From Pseudomonas fluorescens (GTDB lineage: Bacteria > Pseudomonadota > Gammaproteobacteria > Pseudomonadales > Pseudomonadaceae), in contig NZ_LR134318.1 in assembly GCF_900636825.1 (NCBI RefSeq), positions 3,257,501 through 3,321,500 on the forward strand: a stretch of DNA of 64,000 bases. The letters run 5' to 3'. Below are positions 41,972 to 50,993 of this stretch, in pieces; within the stretch, counting starts at the first letter, position 1, and every line of letters begins with the position of its first letter. The notes beneath the pieces were generated by a model. That model was given only the letters and a program-made list of their open reading frames with translations, was not told where the DNA came from and did not search any database. Position numbers and translations under genes: made by a program.

Positions 41972-44736
41972 ATCAAATGCTTATCCAGCCTCTGCGCGCG
42001 ACCTTGCGCCTGCAATTCCATAAAGGTTTCACCCTCGAACAAGCGGTACCGCTGGTGCCGTATTTCGCCAGCCTCGGCATCAGTCATATCTACGCATCGC
42101 CATTGTTGGCGGCGCGGGCCGGTTCCATGCACGGCTACGACGTGGTCGACCCGACGCGGGTTAACCCGGAACTGGGGGGCGAGCCCGCCCTGCGCCATCT
42201 GGTCAGCACCCTGCGCGAACATGGCATGGGCCTGATCCTCGACATCGTGTCCAACCACATGGCGGTCGGTGGCAGTGACAATCCATGGTGGCTGGACCTG
42301 CTGGAATGGGGACGACTGAGTCCCTACGGCGAGTTCTTCGACATTCAATGGCACTCCCCCGACCCGTTGATGGAAGGCCAATTGCTGTTGCCGTTTCTGG
42401 GCAGCGATTATGGTGTGGCGTTGCAGGAAGGCACGCTGAAACTGCAATTTGATGCGCAGGCAGGCCGCTTCTACGTCGAGCACTACGATCATCATTTTCC
42501 GATCTGCCCCAACGACTACGGCGAGTTGCTCAAGGCCGAGCCAGCGCTGAAAGCCTTGGCTGACCGTTTTAGCGCGTTGAGCTATCAAACCGATGCCCAT
42601 TCGCTGGCCATGCCGCTGAAAGCGGAATTGCAGCAAGTGGCGCGCGACCCGCAGATGCTCGAAGCGATTCATCGCAACCTGTCGGCTTACGATTCGACCC
42701 AGGAAGACGGCTTTCACAACTTGCATCAGTTACTCGAACGCCAAAGCTACCGCCTCGCCAGTTGGCGCACGGCGGCGGACGACATCAACTGGCGACGCTT
42801 CTTCGACATCAACGAACTGGGCGGTCTGCGCGTCGAGCGTCCGGCCGTGTTCGAGGCGACCCACGGCAAGATTTTCGAACTGGTCGCTGAAGGCCTGATC
42901 GATGGTTTGCGCATCGATCACATTGACGGTCTTGCCGACCCGCGCGGCTATTGCCGCAAGTTGCGTCGGCGCGTCGACCTGCTGGCGCCAGGCAGGCATT
43001 TGCCGATCTATGTCGAGAAAATTCTCGGGGCCGGCGAAACCCTGCATCGCGACTGGTCGGTGGACGGCACTACCGGTTATGAATTCATGAACCAACTGTC
43101 GCTGCTGCAACACGACCCGGACGGCGAACATGTACTCGGCGAACTCTGGCAACGGCGTACCGAGCGCCCGGCGGCGTTTATCGAAGAGGCGCAACTGGCG
43201 CGTCAGCAAATCCTCAACGGTTCGCTGGCCAGCGATTGCGAAAGCGTCGCCCACGCGCTGTTGCAGGTGGCGCGCGACGACCTGATGACCCGCGACCTGA
43301 CCCTTGGCGCTATCCGCCGGGTCTTGCAGGCATTGATCGTGCACTTCCCGGTTTATCGCACGTATATCAGCGCGATGGGCCGTTCGGCGCAGGATGAGGC
43401 GTTTTTCCAGCAGGCCATGGACGGAGCCCGGCAAACCCTCGGCGAATTCGACTGGCCGGTGCTCGATCACGTCGCCGCCTGGCTCGGCGGTACGCCTTGG
43501 CGGCGCAAACCGCGTGGACGCTCACGCAAGATCCTCAAGCATGCCTGCGTGCGTTTTCAGCAACTGACCTCCCCGGCTGCCGCGAAAGCGGTGGAAGACA
43601 CGGCGCTGTATCGCTCGGCGGTTTTGCTGTCGCGCAACGATGTCGGCTACAACACCGAGCAATTCAGCGCACCGCTCAGCGATTTCCATGAAGTCACTCA
43701 ACGGCGCTTTGCCGAGTTCCCGGACAATCTGCTCGCCACCGCCACCCATGACCACAAACGTGGCGAAGACACCCGCGCGCGGCTCGCGGTGCTCAGTGAG
43801 CGAAGCCACTGGTACGCCGAGCAGATCGAACTGTGGCGCGCCCTCGCCCGGCCGGTGCGCAGCGACGATCAATTGCCGTCGACCGGCGATGAGCTGATTC
43901 TCTACCAGGTATTGATCGGCAGTTGGCCGCTGGATTTGCGCGATGACGATCAGGCCGGGTTCGCCGACTACGCCAAGCGCATCTGGCAATGGCAACAGAA
44001 AGCCCTGCGCGAGGCGAAACTGCAAAGCAGCTGGAGTGCCCCCAACGACGCCTATGAAAACGCCGCGCAGTCATTCACGGAGAAACTGCTGACTGGCGAC
44101 GAGGGCGAACTGCTGCGTGCCGCGTTGAGCAAGACAGCCAACAGCATCGCCGCTGCCGGCGCGCTTAACAGTCTGGCGCAAACCTTGCTGCGCATGACCG
44201 TGCCTGGCGTGCCGGATCTGTATCAGGGCAATGAGTTCTGGGATTTCAGTCTGGTCGATCCGGACAATCGCCGGCCGGTGGATTACACCGCCCGCGAGCA
44301 AGCCCTGCAACAAGCTTTGCCGGTTGCACAACTGCTGGCGGACTGGCGTGACGGACGCATCAAGCAAGCGTTGATCGCCTCCGTGCTCAACCTGCGCGTC
44401 GAACATGCCGAGCTGTTTCGCCGGGGCACCTATCAGCCGCTGGAGGTATTGGGCAGTCAGGCGCACAACGTGCTTGCGTTCGCGCGCGAACTTGAAGGCA
44501 AACGAGCCATCGTGATCGTGCCGGTGCGTTGCGCCAACCTGCTGGAAAACAGTGCTGTGCCGCAGGTCGATGCCTTGCGCTGGGGCGATACGCGGGTGGT
44601 TTTACCGTTTGCCGACTCTGACACAAACCTGAAGGGACTTTTTGCCAGCGCCGCAGTCACAAAAGGCAGGGAGCTGCAAGTCAGCGAGGCGCTGGGGGAT
44701 GTCCCGGTCAATCTCTTTATCCAACACTTAACGTAA
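41968..44736 (+). CDS. treY: Malto-oligosyltrehalose synthase TreY
   Basis: 922 residues, glycoside hydrolase family 13. Marks: LRLQFHKGFTLEQAVPLVPY at the N-terminus, nucleophile in GLRIDHIDGLADP, acid/base Glu in IYVEKILGAGE, and ATATHDHKRGEDTRAR. It converts the reducing end of a maltodextrin from an alpha-1,4 to an alpha,alpha-1,1 linkage, the first step of trehalose release completed by TreZ. It is coupled to malQ by a four-base overlap. Confidence 0.95.
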   Translation: MNQMLIQPLRATLRLQFHKGFTLEQAVPLVPYFASLGISHIYASPLLAARAGSMHGYDVVDPTRVNPELGGEPALRHLVSTLREHGMGLILDIVSNHMAVGGSDNPWWLDLLEWGRLSPYGEFFDIQWHSPDPLMEGQLLLPFLGSDYGVALQEGTLKLQFDAQAGRFYVEHYDHHFPICPNDYGELLKAEPALKALADRFSALSYQTDAHSLAMPLKAELQQVARDPQMLEAIHRNLSAYDSTQEDGFHNLHQLLERQSYRLASWRTAADDINWRRFFDINELGGLRVERPAVFEATHGKIFELVAEGLIDGLRIDHIDGLADPRGYCRKLRRRVDLLAPGRHLPIYVEKILGAGETLHRDWSVDGTTGYEFMNQLSLLQHDPDGEHVLGELWQRRTERPAAFIEEAQLARQQILNGSLASDCESVAHALLQVARDDLMTRDLTLGAIRRVLQALIVHFPVYRTYISAMGRSAQDEAFFQQAMDGARQTLGEFDWPVLDHVAAWLGGTPWRRKPRGRSRKILKHACVRFQQLTSPAAAKAVEDTALYRSAVLLSRNDVGYNTEQFSAPLSDFHEVTQRRFAEFPDNLLATATHDHKRGEDTRARLAVLSERSHWYAEQIELWRALARPVRSDDQLPSTGDELILYQVLIGSWPLDLRDDDQAGFADYAKRIWQWQQKALREAKLQSSWSAPNDAYENAAQSFTEKLLTGDEGELLRAALSKTANSIAAAGALNSLAQTLLRMTVPGVPDLYQGNEFWDFSLVDPDNRRPVDYTAREQALQQALPVAQLLADWRDGRIKQALIASVLNLRVEHAELFRRGTYQPLEVLGSQAHNVLAFARELEGKRAIVIVPVRCANLLENSAVPQVDALRWGDTRVVLPFADSDTNLKGLFASAAVTKGRELQVSEALGDVPVNLFIQHLT

Positions 44737-44763
44737 GCATGAGTTCAGTTCAGGAGCACTGCG

Positions 44764-45111
44764 ATGAGCACCGACGATAAACGCATTCGCGAATTCGCCT
44801 ATCAGATCTGGGAGTCCGAAGGGCAGCCGGAGGGCCAGGAAGCCCGTCATTGGGAGATGGCACGCAAACTGGCTGAAGCTGAAGCACTGGCGCCGAAGAA
44901 GCCGCCCAAGGCTGCTGGCAGTAAAGCCGCAGGCAAGAGCGCCCCGGCGAAAACTGCCGGCGACAAAGGCGTAGACAGCAAGCCCCCGGCCGCCGTCAAA
45001 GCGAAACCGGCTGCCAAGGCCAAGCCAGGCGTGACACCGAAGGTCGTTCCGCCGGGTGAAAAAGCCCCCGAGAAAAAGCCTAGAGCGCCGCGAAAGCCTT
45101 CGGCAATCTGA
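44764..45111 (+). CDS. DUF2934 protein with a Lys/Ala/Pro-rich tail
   Basis: 115 residues. The first 40 form the DUF2934 unit (IREFAYQIWESEGQPEGQEA, then HWEMARKLAE). The remaining 70 are a basic, low-complexity tail of Lys-Ala-Pro repeats (PKAAGSKAAGKSAPAKTAG and similar), resembling histone-H1-like tails. DUF2934 genes are often found inside glycogen/trehalose clusters; the function is unknown. It is 27 bases after treY with CAGGAGC before the ATG. Confidence 0.85.
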   Translation: MSTDDKRIREFAYQIWESEGQPEGQEARHWEMARKLAEAEALAPKKPPKAAGSKAAGKSAPAKTAGDKGVDSKPPAAVKAKPAAKAKPGVTPKVVPPGEKAPEKKPRAPRKPSAI

Positions 45112-45195
45112 CTCAACCTCGATTATTGAACTGAACAACCGGGTGGCGGACTTGCTCGCCACCAAGGGTGCACTCGCCCTGAAGAAACACCTCAA

Positions 45196-45293
45196 CCCCT
45201 GTAGGAGTGAGCCTGCTCGCGATTGCCGTCTGCCAGTCTAGATTAATGTCGATTGACGGACCGCTATCGCGAGCAGGCTCACTCCTACAGGGG
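45196..45293. repeat. Inverted repeat with perfect 28-bp arms (REP doublet)
   Basis: The arm CCCCTGTAGGAGTGAGCCTG continues to CTCGCGAT (45196-45223) and is exactly mirrored at 45266-45293 across a 42-bp spacer. It differs from the 'GCTGCGATCTTTT' type and belongs to the 'GAGCCTGCTCGCGAT' REP class. It sits between the DUF2934 gene and glgX, inside the operon, and may affect transcript stability. Confidence 0.93.
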
Positions 45294-45335
45294 ATTTGTA
45301 CTCACCCAGAATTTCCGAGTTTTGCAGGAGCAATC

Positions 45336-47498
45336 ATGACCCGTCCAAAAAAAGCCGAGCCCGCCGCCGCGCACGCTGAACCGTCGAGAATCCGCGAGGG
45401 CCTGCCCTTCCCGCTCGGTGCGACCTGGGATGGTCTGGGGGTAAACTTTGCGCTGTTTTCCGCCAACGCGACCAAGGTCGAACTGTGCATTTTCGATGAC
45501 ACCGGCGAAGTCGAGCTCGAACGCATCGAGCTGCCGGAGTACACCGACGAGATCTACCACGGCTATCTGCCTGACGCGCATCCGGGCCTGATCTACGGCT
45601 ACCGCGTCTACGGTCCTTACGACCCGGCCAACGGCCACCGTTTCAACCACAACAAATTGCTTATCGACCCGTACGCGAAGCAACTGGTCGGTGAACTGAA
45701 ATGGTCTGAAGCGCTGTTCGGCTATACCATCGGCCACCCTGACGCCGACCTCAGTTTCGATGAACGCGACAGCGCGCCCTTCGTGCCCAAATGCAAAGTC
45801 ATCGACCCTGCGCACACTTGGGGCAACGACCAACGTGTCAGCGTGCCTTGGGACAAGACGATCATTTACGAAACCCACGTGCGCGGCATCAGCATGCGGC
45901 ACCCCTCTGTACCGGACAACGTGCGCGGCACCTTCGCGGGTCTGATGAATGACGATGTGCTCAAACACATTCGCAGTGTCGGCGTTTCCACGGTCGAGCT
46001 GTTGCCAATCCACGCCTTCGTCAATGACCAGCACTTGCTGCAAAAAGGCATGACCAATTATTGGGGTTACAACAGCATCGCGTTCTTTGCCCCCGATCCG
46101 CGCTACCTGGCCAGCGGCAAGATCGCCGAGTTCAAGGAGATGGTTGCGCACCTGCACGACGCCAATCTCGAAGTGATTCTCGACGTGGTCTACAACCACA
46201 CCGCCGAAGGCAACGAGCAAGGCCCGACCCTGTCGATGCGCGGCATCGACAACGCCTCGTACTATCGCCTGATGCCCGACGACAAGCGCTATTACATCAA
46301 CGATTCCGGCACCGGCAACACGCTGGACCTGAGTCATCCGTGCGTGCTGCAAATGGTCACGGATTCGCTGCGTTACTGGGCGACTGAAATGCACGTCGAC
46401 GGCTTCCGCTTCGACCTGGCAACCATTCTCGGCCGTTATCACGACGGTTTTGACGAGCGTCACAGCTTCCTCGTCGCCTGCCGTCAGGATCCGGTGCTGC
46501 GTCAGGTGAAAATGATTGCCGAGCCTTGGGACTGCGGCCCCGGTGGCTATCAGGTCGGTCACTTCCCGCCGGGCTGGGTCGAGTGGAACGACAAGTTCCG
46601 CGACACCGTGCGCGCCTTCTGGAAAGGTGACGACGGTCAGGTTGCCGACTTCGCCAGCCGCATGACCGCCTCCGGTGAAATGTTCAATCAGCGTGGGCGT
46701 CGGCCGTATTCGTCGGTGAACTTCATCACCGCCCACGACGGTTTCACCCTCAACGATCTAGTCTCGTACAACGACAAGCACAACGAAGCCAACGACGAGA
46801 ACAATCAGGACGGCAGCAACAACAACCTGTCGTGGAACCACGGCGTCGAAGGCCCGACCGACGACCCTGAAATCAACGCTCTGCGCCATCGGCAGATGCG
46901 CAATTTCTTCGCCACACTGCTGCTTGCCCAGGGCACACCGATGATCGTCGCAGGTGATGAATTCGCCCGCACCCAGGACGGCAACAACAACGCCTATTGC
47001 CAGGACAGTGAGATCGGTTGGGTCAACTGGGACCTGAGCGAAGACGGCAAGGCGTTGCTGAAATTCGTAAAACGCCTGATCAAGTTGCGTCTGGCCTATC
47101 CGATTCTGCGCCGTGGACGTTTCCTGGTCGGCGAGTACAACGAAGACATCGGCGTGAAAGACGTAACCTGGCTGGCACCGGATGCCACCGAGATGACCAC
47201 CGAACATTGGCATGACGCCAACAACCGGTGCCTGGGCATGTTGCTCGATGGCCGCGCGCAAGAAACCGGGATCCGGCGCAAGGGCGGCGATGCGACGTTG
47301 CTGCTGGTGGTCAACGCGCATCACGACATCGTCAACTTCACCTTGCCGGAAGTACCGGATGGCGGCTTCTGGACGTGCATGATCGACACCAATCAGCCTG
47401 CCATTCGCGGTCAGGAGCGTTTCGAGTTCGGTCACGAATACTCGGTCACCGGGCGTTCGCTGTTGCTGTTCGAACTGCAGCGCGACGAAGAAGAATGA
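45336..47498 (+). CDS. glgX: Glycogen debranching enzyme GlgX
   Basis: 720 residues, glycoside hydrolase family 13, isoamylase type. N-terminal carbohydrate module (GLPFPLGATWDGLGVNFALF), nucleophile in GFRFDLATIL, acid/base Glu in MIAEPWDCGPGGYQ, and ITAHDGFTL. It cuts alpha-1,6 branches from trimmed glucan, supplying linear chains to TreY. The ATG after CAGGAG was chosen; an upstream frame runs through the REP doublet. The next gene begins one base after its stop, so the debranching gene is tightly linked to the uncharacterised cassette downstream. Confidence 0.94.
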   Translation: MTRPKKAEPAAAHAEPSRIREGLPFPLGATWDGLGVNFALFSANATKVELCIFDDTGEVELERIELPEYTDEIYHGYLPDAHPGLIYGYRVYGPYDPANGHRFNHNKLLIDPYAKQLVGELKWSEALFGYTIGHPDADLSFDERDSAPFVPKCKVIDPAHTWGNDQRVSVPWDKTIIYETHVRGISMRHPSVPDNVRGTFAGLMNDDVLKHIRSVGVSTVELLPIHAFVNDQHLLQKGMTNYWGYNSIAFFAPDPRYLASGKIAEFKEMVAHLHDANLEVILDVVYNHTAEGNEQGPTLSMRGIDNASYYRLMPDDKRYYINDSGTGNTLDLSHPCVLQMVTDSLRYWATEMHVDGFRFDLATILGRYHDGFDERHSFLVACRQDPVLRQVKMIAEPWDCGPGGYQVGHFPPGWVEWNDKFRDTVRAFWKGDDGQVADFASRMTASGEMFNQRGRRPYSSVNFITAHDGFTLNDLVSYNDKHNEANDENNQDGSNNNLSWNHGVEGPTDDPEINALRHRQMRNFFATLLLAQGTPMIVAGDEFARTQDGNNNAYCQDSEIGWVNWDLSEDGKALLKFVKRLIKLRLAYPILRRGRFLVGEYNEDIGVKDVTWLAPDATEMTTEHWHDANNRCLGMLLDGRAQETGIRRKGGDATLLLVVNAHHDIVNFTLPEVPDGGFWTCMIDTNQPAIRGQERFEFGHEYSVTGRSLLLFELQRDEEE

Positions 47499-47499
47499 T

Positions 47500-48498
47500 A
47501 TGGACCTGCACAGTTATCTGGTCCGGTGCAAGCCGGACTATCCAGATACCGCAGCCCTCGGCCAATGCCTGCGAGCATTGGTCGAGGCAGGGCTGGATCG
47601 CTTGCCGCAACCGGGCAGCGGACGCACGCTGGAGCGCTTTCAACGACTGGCTGAGGTCGGCGGGCACCACCTCGGCTTATGCAAATTTTACGAGGGCCAC
47701 ACCGACGCTTTGGCGATCATCGAGCAACTCGGTGGCACGCCAACGCCCGGCAGCACTTGGGGAATGTGGGCGGCCGAACCGCCGCACGCGCGGGTCAGCC
47801 TGACGCCGAACGGGCACATGGTCGCGCTCAATGGGCGCAAAGCGTGGTGCTCCGGCGCCGCCGTGCTGAGCCACGCGTTACTCACCGCGTGGGACGCCAA
47901 CGATCAGCAGCAACTGGTCGCTGTGGCGCTCGATCAACCCGGCGTGACCGTCACCGATCAAGGCTGGCAAGCCGTCGGCATGAGCGCCACTGGCAGCGTC
48001 GAAGTGCTGTTCGACAATGCCGAAGGGCAAGCCATCGGCAATCCCGGCGATTACCTCCAGCGGCCGGGCTTCTGGCAAGGCGGAATCGGCATCGCCGCAT
48101 GTTGGTATGGTGCCGCACAGCAAATCGCCACGCCGCTGCGCAAGCACTGCGCGCAACGCGAAGAACCTCACGCCCTCGCGCATCTCGGTGCAGTCGATGC
48201 GGCCTTGCAAGCGGCGGCCGATGTGTTGCGTTTCAGCGCGTTGCACATTGATGCGCACCCGGATCAGGCTGCGCAATTGCTCGCTCGCCGCGCCCGCGCG
48301 GTTGTCGAGCAATCCGCCGAGCAGGTCATGCGCGAAGTCGGTCGCGCGTTGGGTGCCGCGCCCTTTTGCAAGGATCGGCACTTTGCCCGGCTGAGCGCCG
48401 ATCTGCCGGTGTTTCTGCGCCAGAGTCATGCCGAGCGCGATCTCGCGGCCCTCGGTCTGAGTGTCGCCTGTCAGCCTGACGAGGTCTGGGCACTATGA
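47500..48498 (+). CDS. Acyl-CoA dehydrogenase-like flavoprotein
   Basis: 332 residues, shorter than the usual 380. Segments such as GMWAAEPPHARVSLTPNGHM, NGRKAWCSGAAVLSHALLTA and a helical C-terminal bundle match the acyl-CoA dehydrogenase fold. I cannot see a clear catalytic glutamate of the classic type, so it may act on a non-CoA substrate. It begins one base after glgX and overlaps the PIG-L gene by ATGA, placing it in an operon with a deacetylase and a methyltransferase. Substrate unknown. Confidence 0.8.
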   Translation: MDLHSYLVRCKPDYPDTAALGQCLRALVEAGLDRLPQPGSGRTLERFQRLAEVGGHHLGLCKFYEGHTDALAIIEQLGGTPTPGSTWGMWAAEPPHARVSLTPNGHMVALNGRKAWCSGAAVLSHALLTAWDANDQQQLVAVALDQPGVTVTDQGWQAVGMSATGSVEVLFDNAEGQAIGNPGDYLQRPGFWQGGIGIAACWYGAAQQIATPLRKHCAQREEPHALAHLGAVDAALQAAADVLRFSALHIDAHPDQAAQLLARRARAVVEQSAEQVMREVGRALGAAPFCKDRHFARLSADLPVFLRQSHAERDLAALGLSVACQPDEVWAL

Positions 48499-49253
48499 AA
48501 GCCAATCCGATCGTTGGCCAGGGCACCTCGCTGCATCAATGGCAAGGCTCTCGGCTGCTGGCGCAAGTGGCAAGCATCGACATCCTTACGCTGGTACCGC
48601 CAAGTGCGCGTGCGGTAATTATTGCGCCGCACCCGGATGATGAAATTCTCGGCTGCGGTGGTTTGCTGCAATTGCTCGCCGCCGCCGGGCGCCCGATGTT
48701 ACTGATATCAGTGACTGACGGCAGCGCCAGCCACCCCGGCTCTGAACGCTGGCCTGTGGAGCGCCTGACCATCGTCCGACCACAGGAGTCCGCTGAAGCG
48801 CTGCGGCGTCTCGGCCTGCCGATGAACAGCCTGAAATGGCTGCGCGGCGGGTTCACCGACACCCGGGTAGCCACGCAGGAAGATTCACTTTGCACATTCA
48901 TCGAAACGCATCTGCATCCCGGCGACGTGGTGTTCACCACTTGGCGCGAAGACGGCCACAGTGATCACGAAGCCGTTGGCCGCGCCAGTGCCGAAGCGGC
49001 GCGGCGCGTCGGTGCAATCTGTCATGAACTGCCGGTCTGGACGTGGCACTGGGCAACACCCGAAGATGCCGTCGTGCCGTGGGATCGCGCGCGCAAGATT
49101 CTCCTGTCGCCTGCGCAAGTCGCCCGCAAACGTCATGCGGTGCATGCCTTCGCCAGTCAGCTGGAAGGCGATCCGGACGCCGGGCTCGCGCCAGTGCTCG
49201 CGCCTTATGTGATCGATCGCCTGCTGCAACCTTTCGAAGTGGTATTTCTATGA
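48495..49253 (+). CDS. PIG-L family deacetylase
   Basis: 252 residues. The zinc motif is PHPDDE (His46, Asp48, Asp49), with the third zinc histidine in HSDHEAVGRA. Family members (LmbE, MshB, PIG-L) remove N-acetyl groups from sugars such as GlcNAc-linked lipids or inositol. With all key residues in place it should be active. It overlaps both neighbours by ATGA. A second, altered copy lies 800 bases downstream. Confidence 0.87.
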   Translation: MKANPIVGQGTSLHQWQGSRLLAQVASIDILTLVPPSARAVIIAPHPDDEILGCGGLLQLLAAAGRPMLLISVTDGSASHPGSERWPVERLTIVRPQESAEALRRLGLPMNSLKWLRGGFTDTRVATQEDSLCTFIETHLHPGDVVFTTWREDGHSDHEAVGRASAEAARRVGAICHELPVWTWHWATPEDAVVPWDRARKILLSPAQVARKRHAVHAFASQLEGDPDAGLAPVLAPYVIDRLLQPFEVVFL

Positions 49254-49849
49254 GTGTCGATGATCGATATTTCGACGGCCTGTTCGCCGGCAATGACGAC
49301 CCTTGGGCCTTCCGGCAGCGCTGGTACGAGCAACGCAAGCGCGCCATCACCCTCGCCGCCCTGCCCCGTACACGCTACCGAGCGATCTTCGAGGCCGGTT
49401 GCGCCAACGGCGAGCTGAGCGCTGAACTCGCGCCTCGCTGCGATCGTCTGCTGTGTTGCGACACCGCCTCGGCGGCGGTGAGTCTGGCGCGCACCCGCTT
49501 GAGCCTGTTTGATCATGCCGAAGTGCGCCAAAGTCGCTTGCCGGGCGACTGGCCGGAAGAAAAATTCGACCTGATTGTATTTAGCGAGATCGGCTACTAC
49601 CTCGATGGCGATGATCTGACAGACATGATCCATCGAGCCAGCCAAAGCCTGAGTGCGGACGGGCAGTTGCTCGCCTGTCACTGGCGTCCGCCTATCGAGG
49701 GCTGCCCACTGAATGCGCGCCAAGTGCATGATCTGATTCATGAAAAACTGGCCTTGCCGCGCCTGGTATTGCACCAGGAAGCGGATTTCATCCTTGAACT
49801 GTGGAGCCGCGAGCCGCGCTCAGTAGCCGCGCTGGAGGGTTTGCGCTGA
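49250..49849 (+). CDS. SAM-dependent methyltransferase (NodS-like)
   Basis: 199 residues with a Rossmann methyltransferase fold: motif I is IFEAGCANGELSAEL (about residues 46-60), then CCDTASAAVSLAR and FDLIVFSEIGYYL. The closest familiar group is NodS, which N-methylates the deacetylated glucosamine end of Nod factors. Pairing with a PIG-L deacetylase fits deacetylation followed by N-methylation of an amino sugar; this is an inference from context. The start overlaps the PIG-L stop. Confidence 0.83.
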   Translation: MSVDDRYFDGLFAGNDDPWAFRQRWYEQRKRAITLAALPRTRYRAIFEAGCANGELSAELAPRCDRLLCCDTASAAVSLARTRLSLFDHAEVRQSRLPGDWPEEKFDLIVFSEIGYYLDGDDLTDMIHRASQSLSADGQLLACHWRPPIEGCPLNARQVHDLIHEKLALPRLVLHQEADFILELWSREPRSVAALEGLR

Positions 49850-50062
49850 TCGGCATTGCGCACAATGTGACGCCGTTGGAACAAATAAATACCGATCAGA
49901 CTGATGAGTGACGCGACGAATCGCGAGTCTTGGGCAATACTCTTGCTCGCGGCAATCCAGGGGTTGGAGCGCTGCACAACTGCTATCAATCCGCCTTCAC
50001 GGATCATGCACAGCCTCTGCGGCGCATGGCTGAGGGCAAGCCACAACAAGGACGTCACACCT

Positions 50063-50821
50063 ATGAAACCGTCATCTCTGGGCGACAGCAGCCTACCGGC
50101 GCAAATCTGGAACAGCGCCGCACAAATCGATCGCATACCTGTCATCAACACACGCAGCCTGATGCCTGACGGCGCGCGTGCGGTGGTGATCGCGCCACAT
50201 CCCGGCGATGAAGTCGTGACCTGCGGCGGTCTGCTGCAATTGCTCTCCGGCCTCGGCCATCCGCTGCTGTTGTTATCGATCACCGACGGCAGTGCCAGTC
50301 ATCCGGGTTCGCGACAATGGTCGGAAAAACGCCTGAGCGTGTTCCGCCCACAGGAAAGCGTCGAGGCCCTGCGTCGCCTCGGCTTGCCGATGCACAGCCT
50401 GAAATGGGTGCGCGGCGGGTTTACCGATGCCGCGCTGAGCGAAGAGCAAACCCAGGTCACCGAATTCATCAGCCGTTACCTACGTCCGGGCGACGTGGTG
50501 TTCAGCACCTGGCGCGGTGATGGCATTGATGACCACGAAGCCGTTGGCCGCGCCAGCGCGGAAGCGGCCGAGCGGGTCGGCGCGACTTTTCACGACGTGC
50601 CGGTCTGGGCGTGGCACTGGCCGGAGCGCGAACAGGTGTTGATCCCTTGGGACCGCGCGCGCAAATTGCGTCTCGACACCTGGACCGTCGCCCGCAAAAG
50701 CCACGCCACCCACGCCTACGCCAGCCAGCTCAACGGCGATCCGGCCATCGGTATCGCGCCGATGTTGCCGCGGGTGCTGTTGGAACGAATGCGCCTGCCC
50801 TACGAAATCGTCTTCGTGTAG
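50063..50821 (+). CDS. PIG-L family protein with an altered catalytic motif
   Basis: 252 residues, collinear with the first PIG-L protein (48495). The motif reads PHPGDE: zinc ligands His46 and Asp49 remain, but the residue matching the general-base aspartate is Gly48. The third zinc histidine is kept (DDHEAVGRA). By analogy with MshB, where Asp15 is the base, activity should be reduced or altered. It probably arose by tandem duplication and diverged. The gap of 213 bases before it suggests a separate transcription start. Its TAG stop codon lies inside the left edge of a palindromic repeat (GTGTAGGAGCTG). Confidence 0.85.
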   Translation: MKPSSLGDSSLPAQIWNSAAQIDRIPVINTRSLMPDGARAVVIAPHPGDEVVTCGGLLQLLSGLGHPLLLLSITDGSASHPGSRQWSEKRLSVFRPQESVEALRRLGLPMHSLKWVRGGFTDAALSEEQTQVTEFISRYLRPGDVVFSTWRGDGIDDHEAVGRASAEAAERVGATFHDVPVWAWHWPEREQVLIPWDRARKLRLDTWTVARKSHATHAYASQLNGDPAIGIAPMLPRVLLERMRLPYEIVFV

Positions 50822-50907
50822 GAGCTGTAGAGTGCAACGAGGCTGCGATCTTTTGATCTTCGTTTCCATAAACAGATCGCAACCTCGCTGGACTCGACAG
50901 CTCCTGT
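50817..50907. repeat. Palindromic REP-type repeat overlapping a stop codon
   Basis: TGTAGGAGCTGTAGAGTGCA faces GGACTCGACAGCTCCTGTG, with GATCTTTTGATC near the centre. The arms have mismatches. The TAG of the left edge is the stop codon of the second PIG-L gene, so insertion of the repeat may have set the end of that protein. Confidence 0.85.
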
Positions 50908-50993
50908 GGTTTGGATGGCTGGCTGATTCGCAAGGAACTGACGCGGCTTGGCATCAGTCGCATGAGTAGGCCATCCAGGATTCAGGAGTGAAC

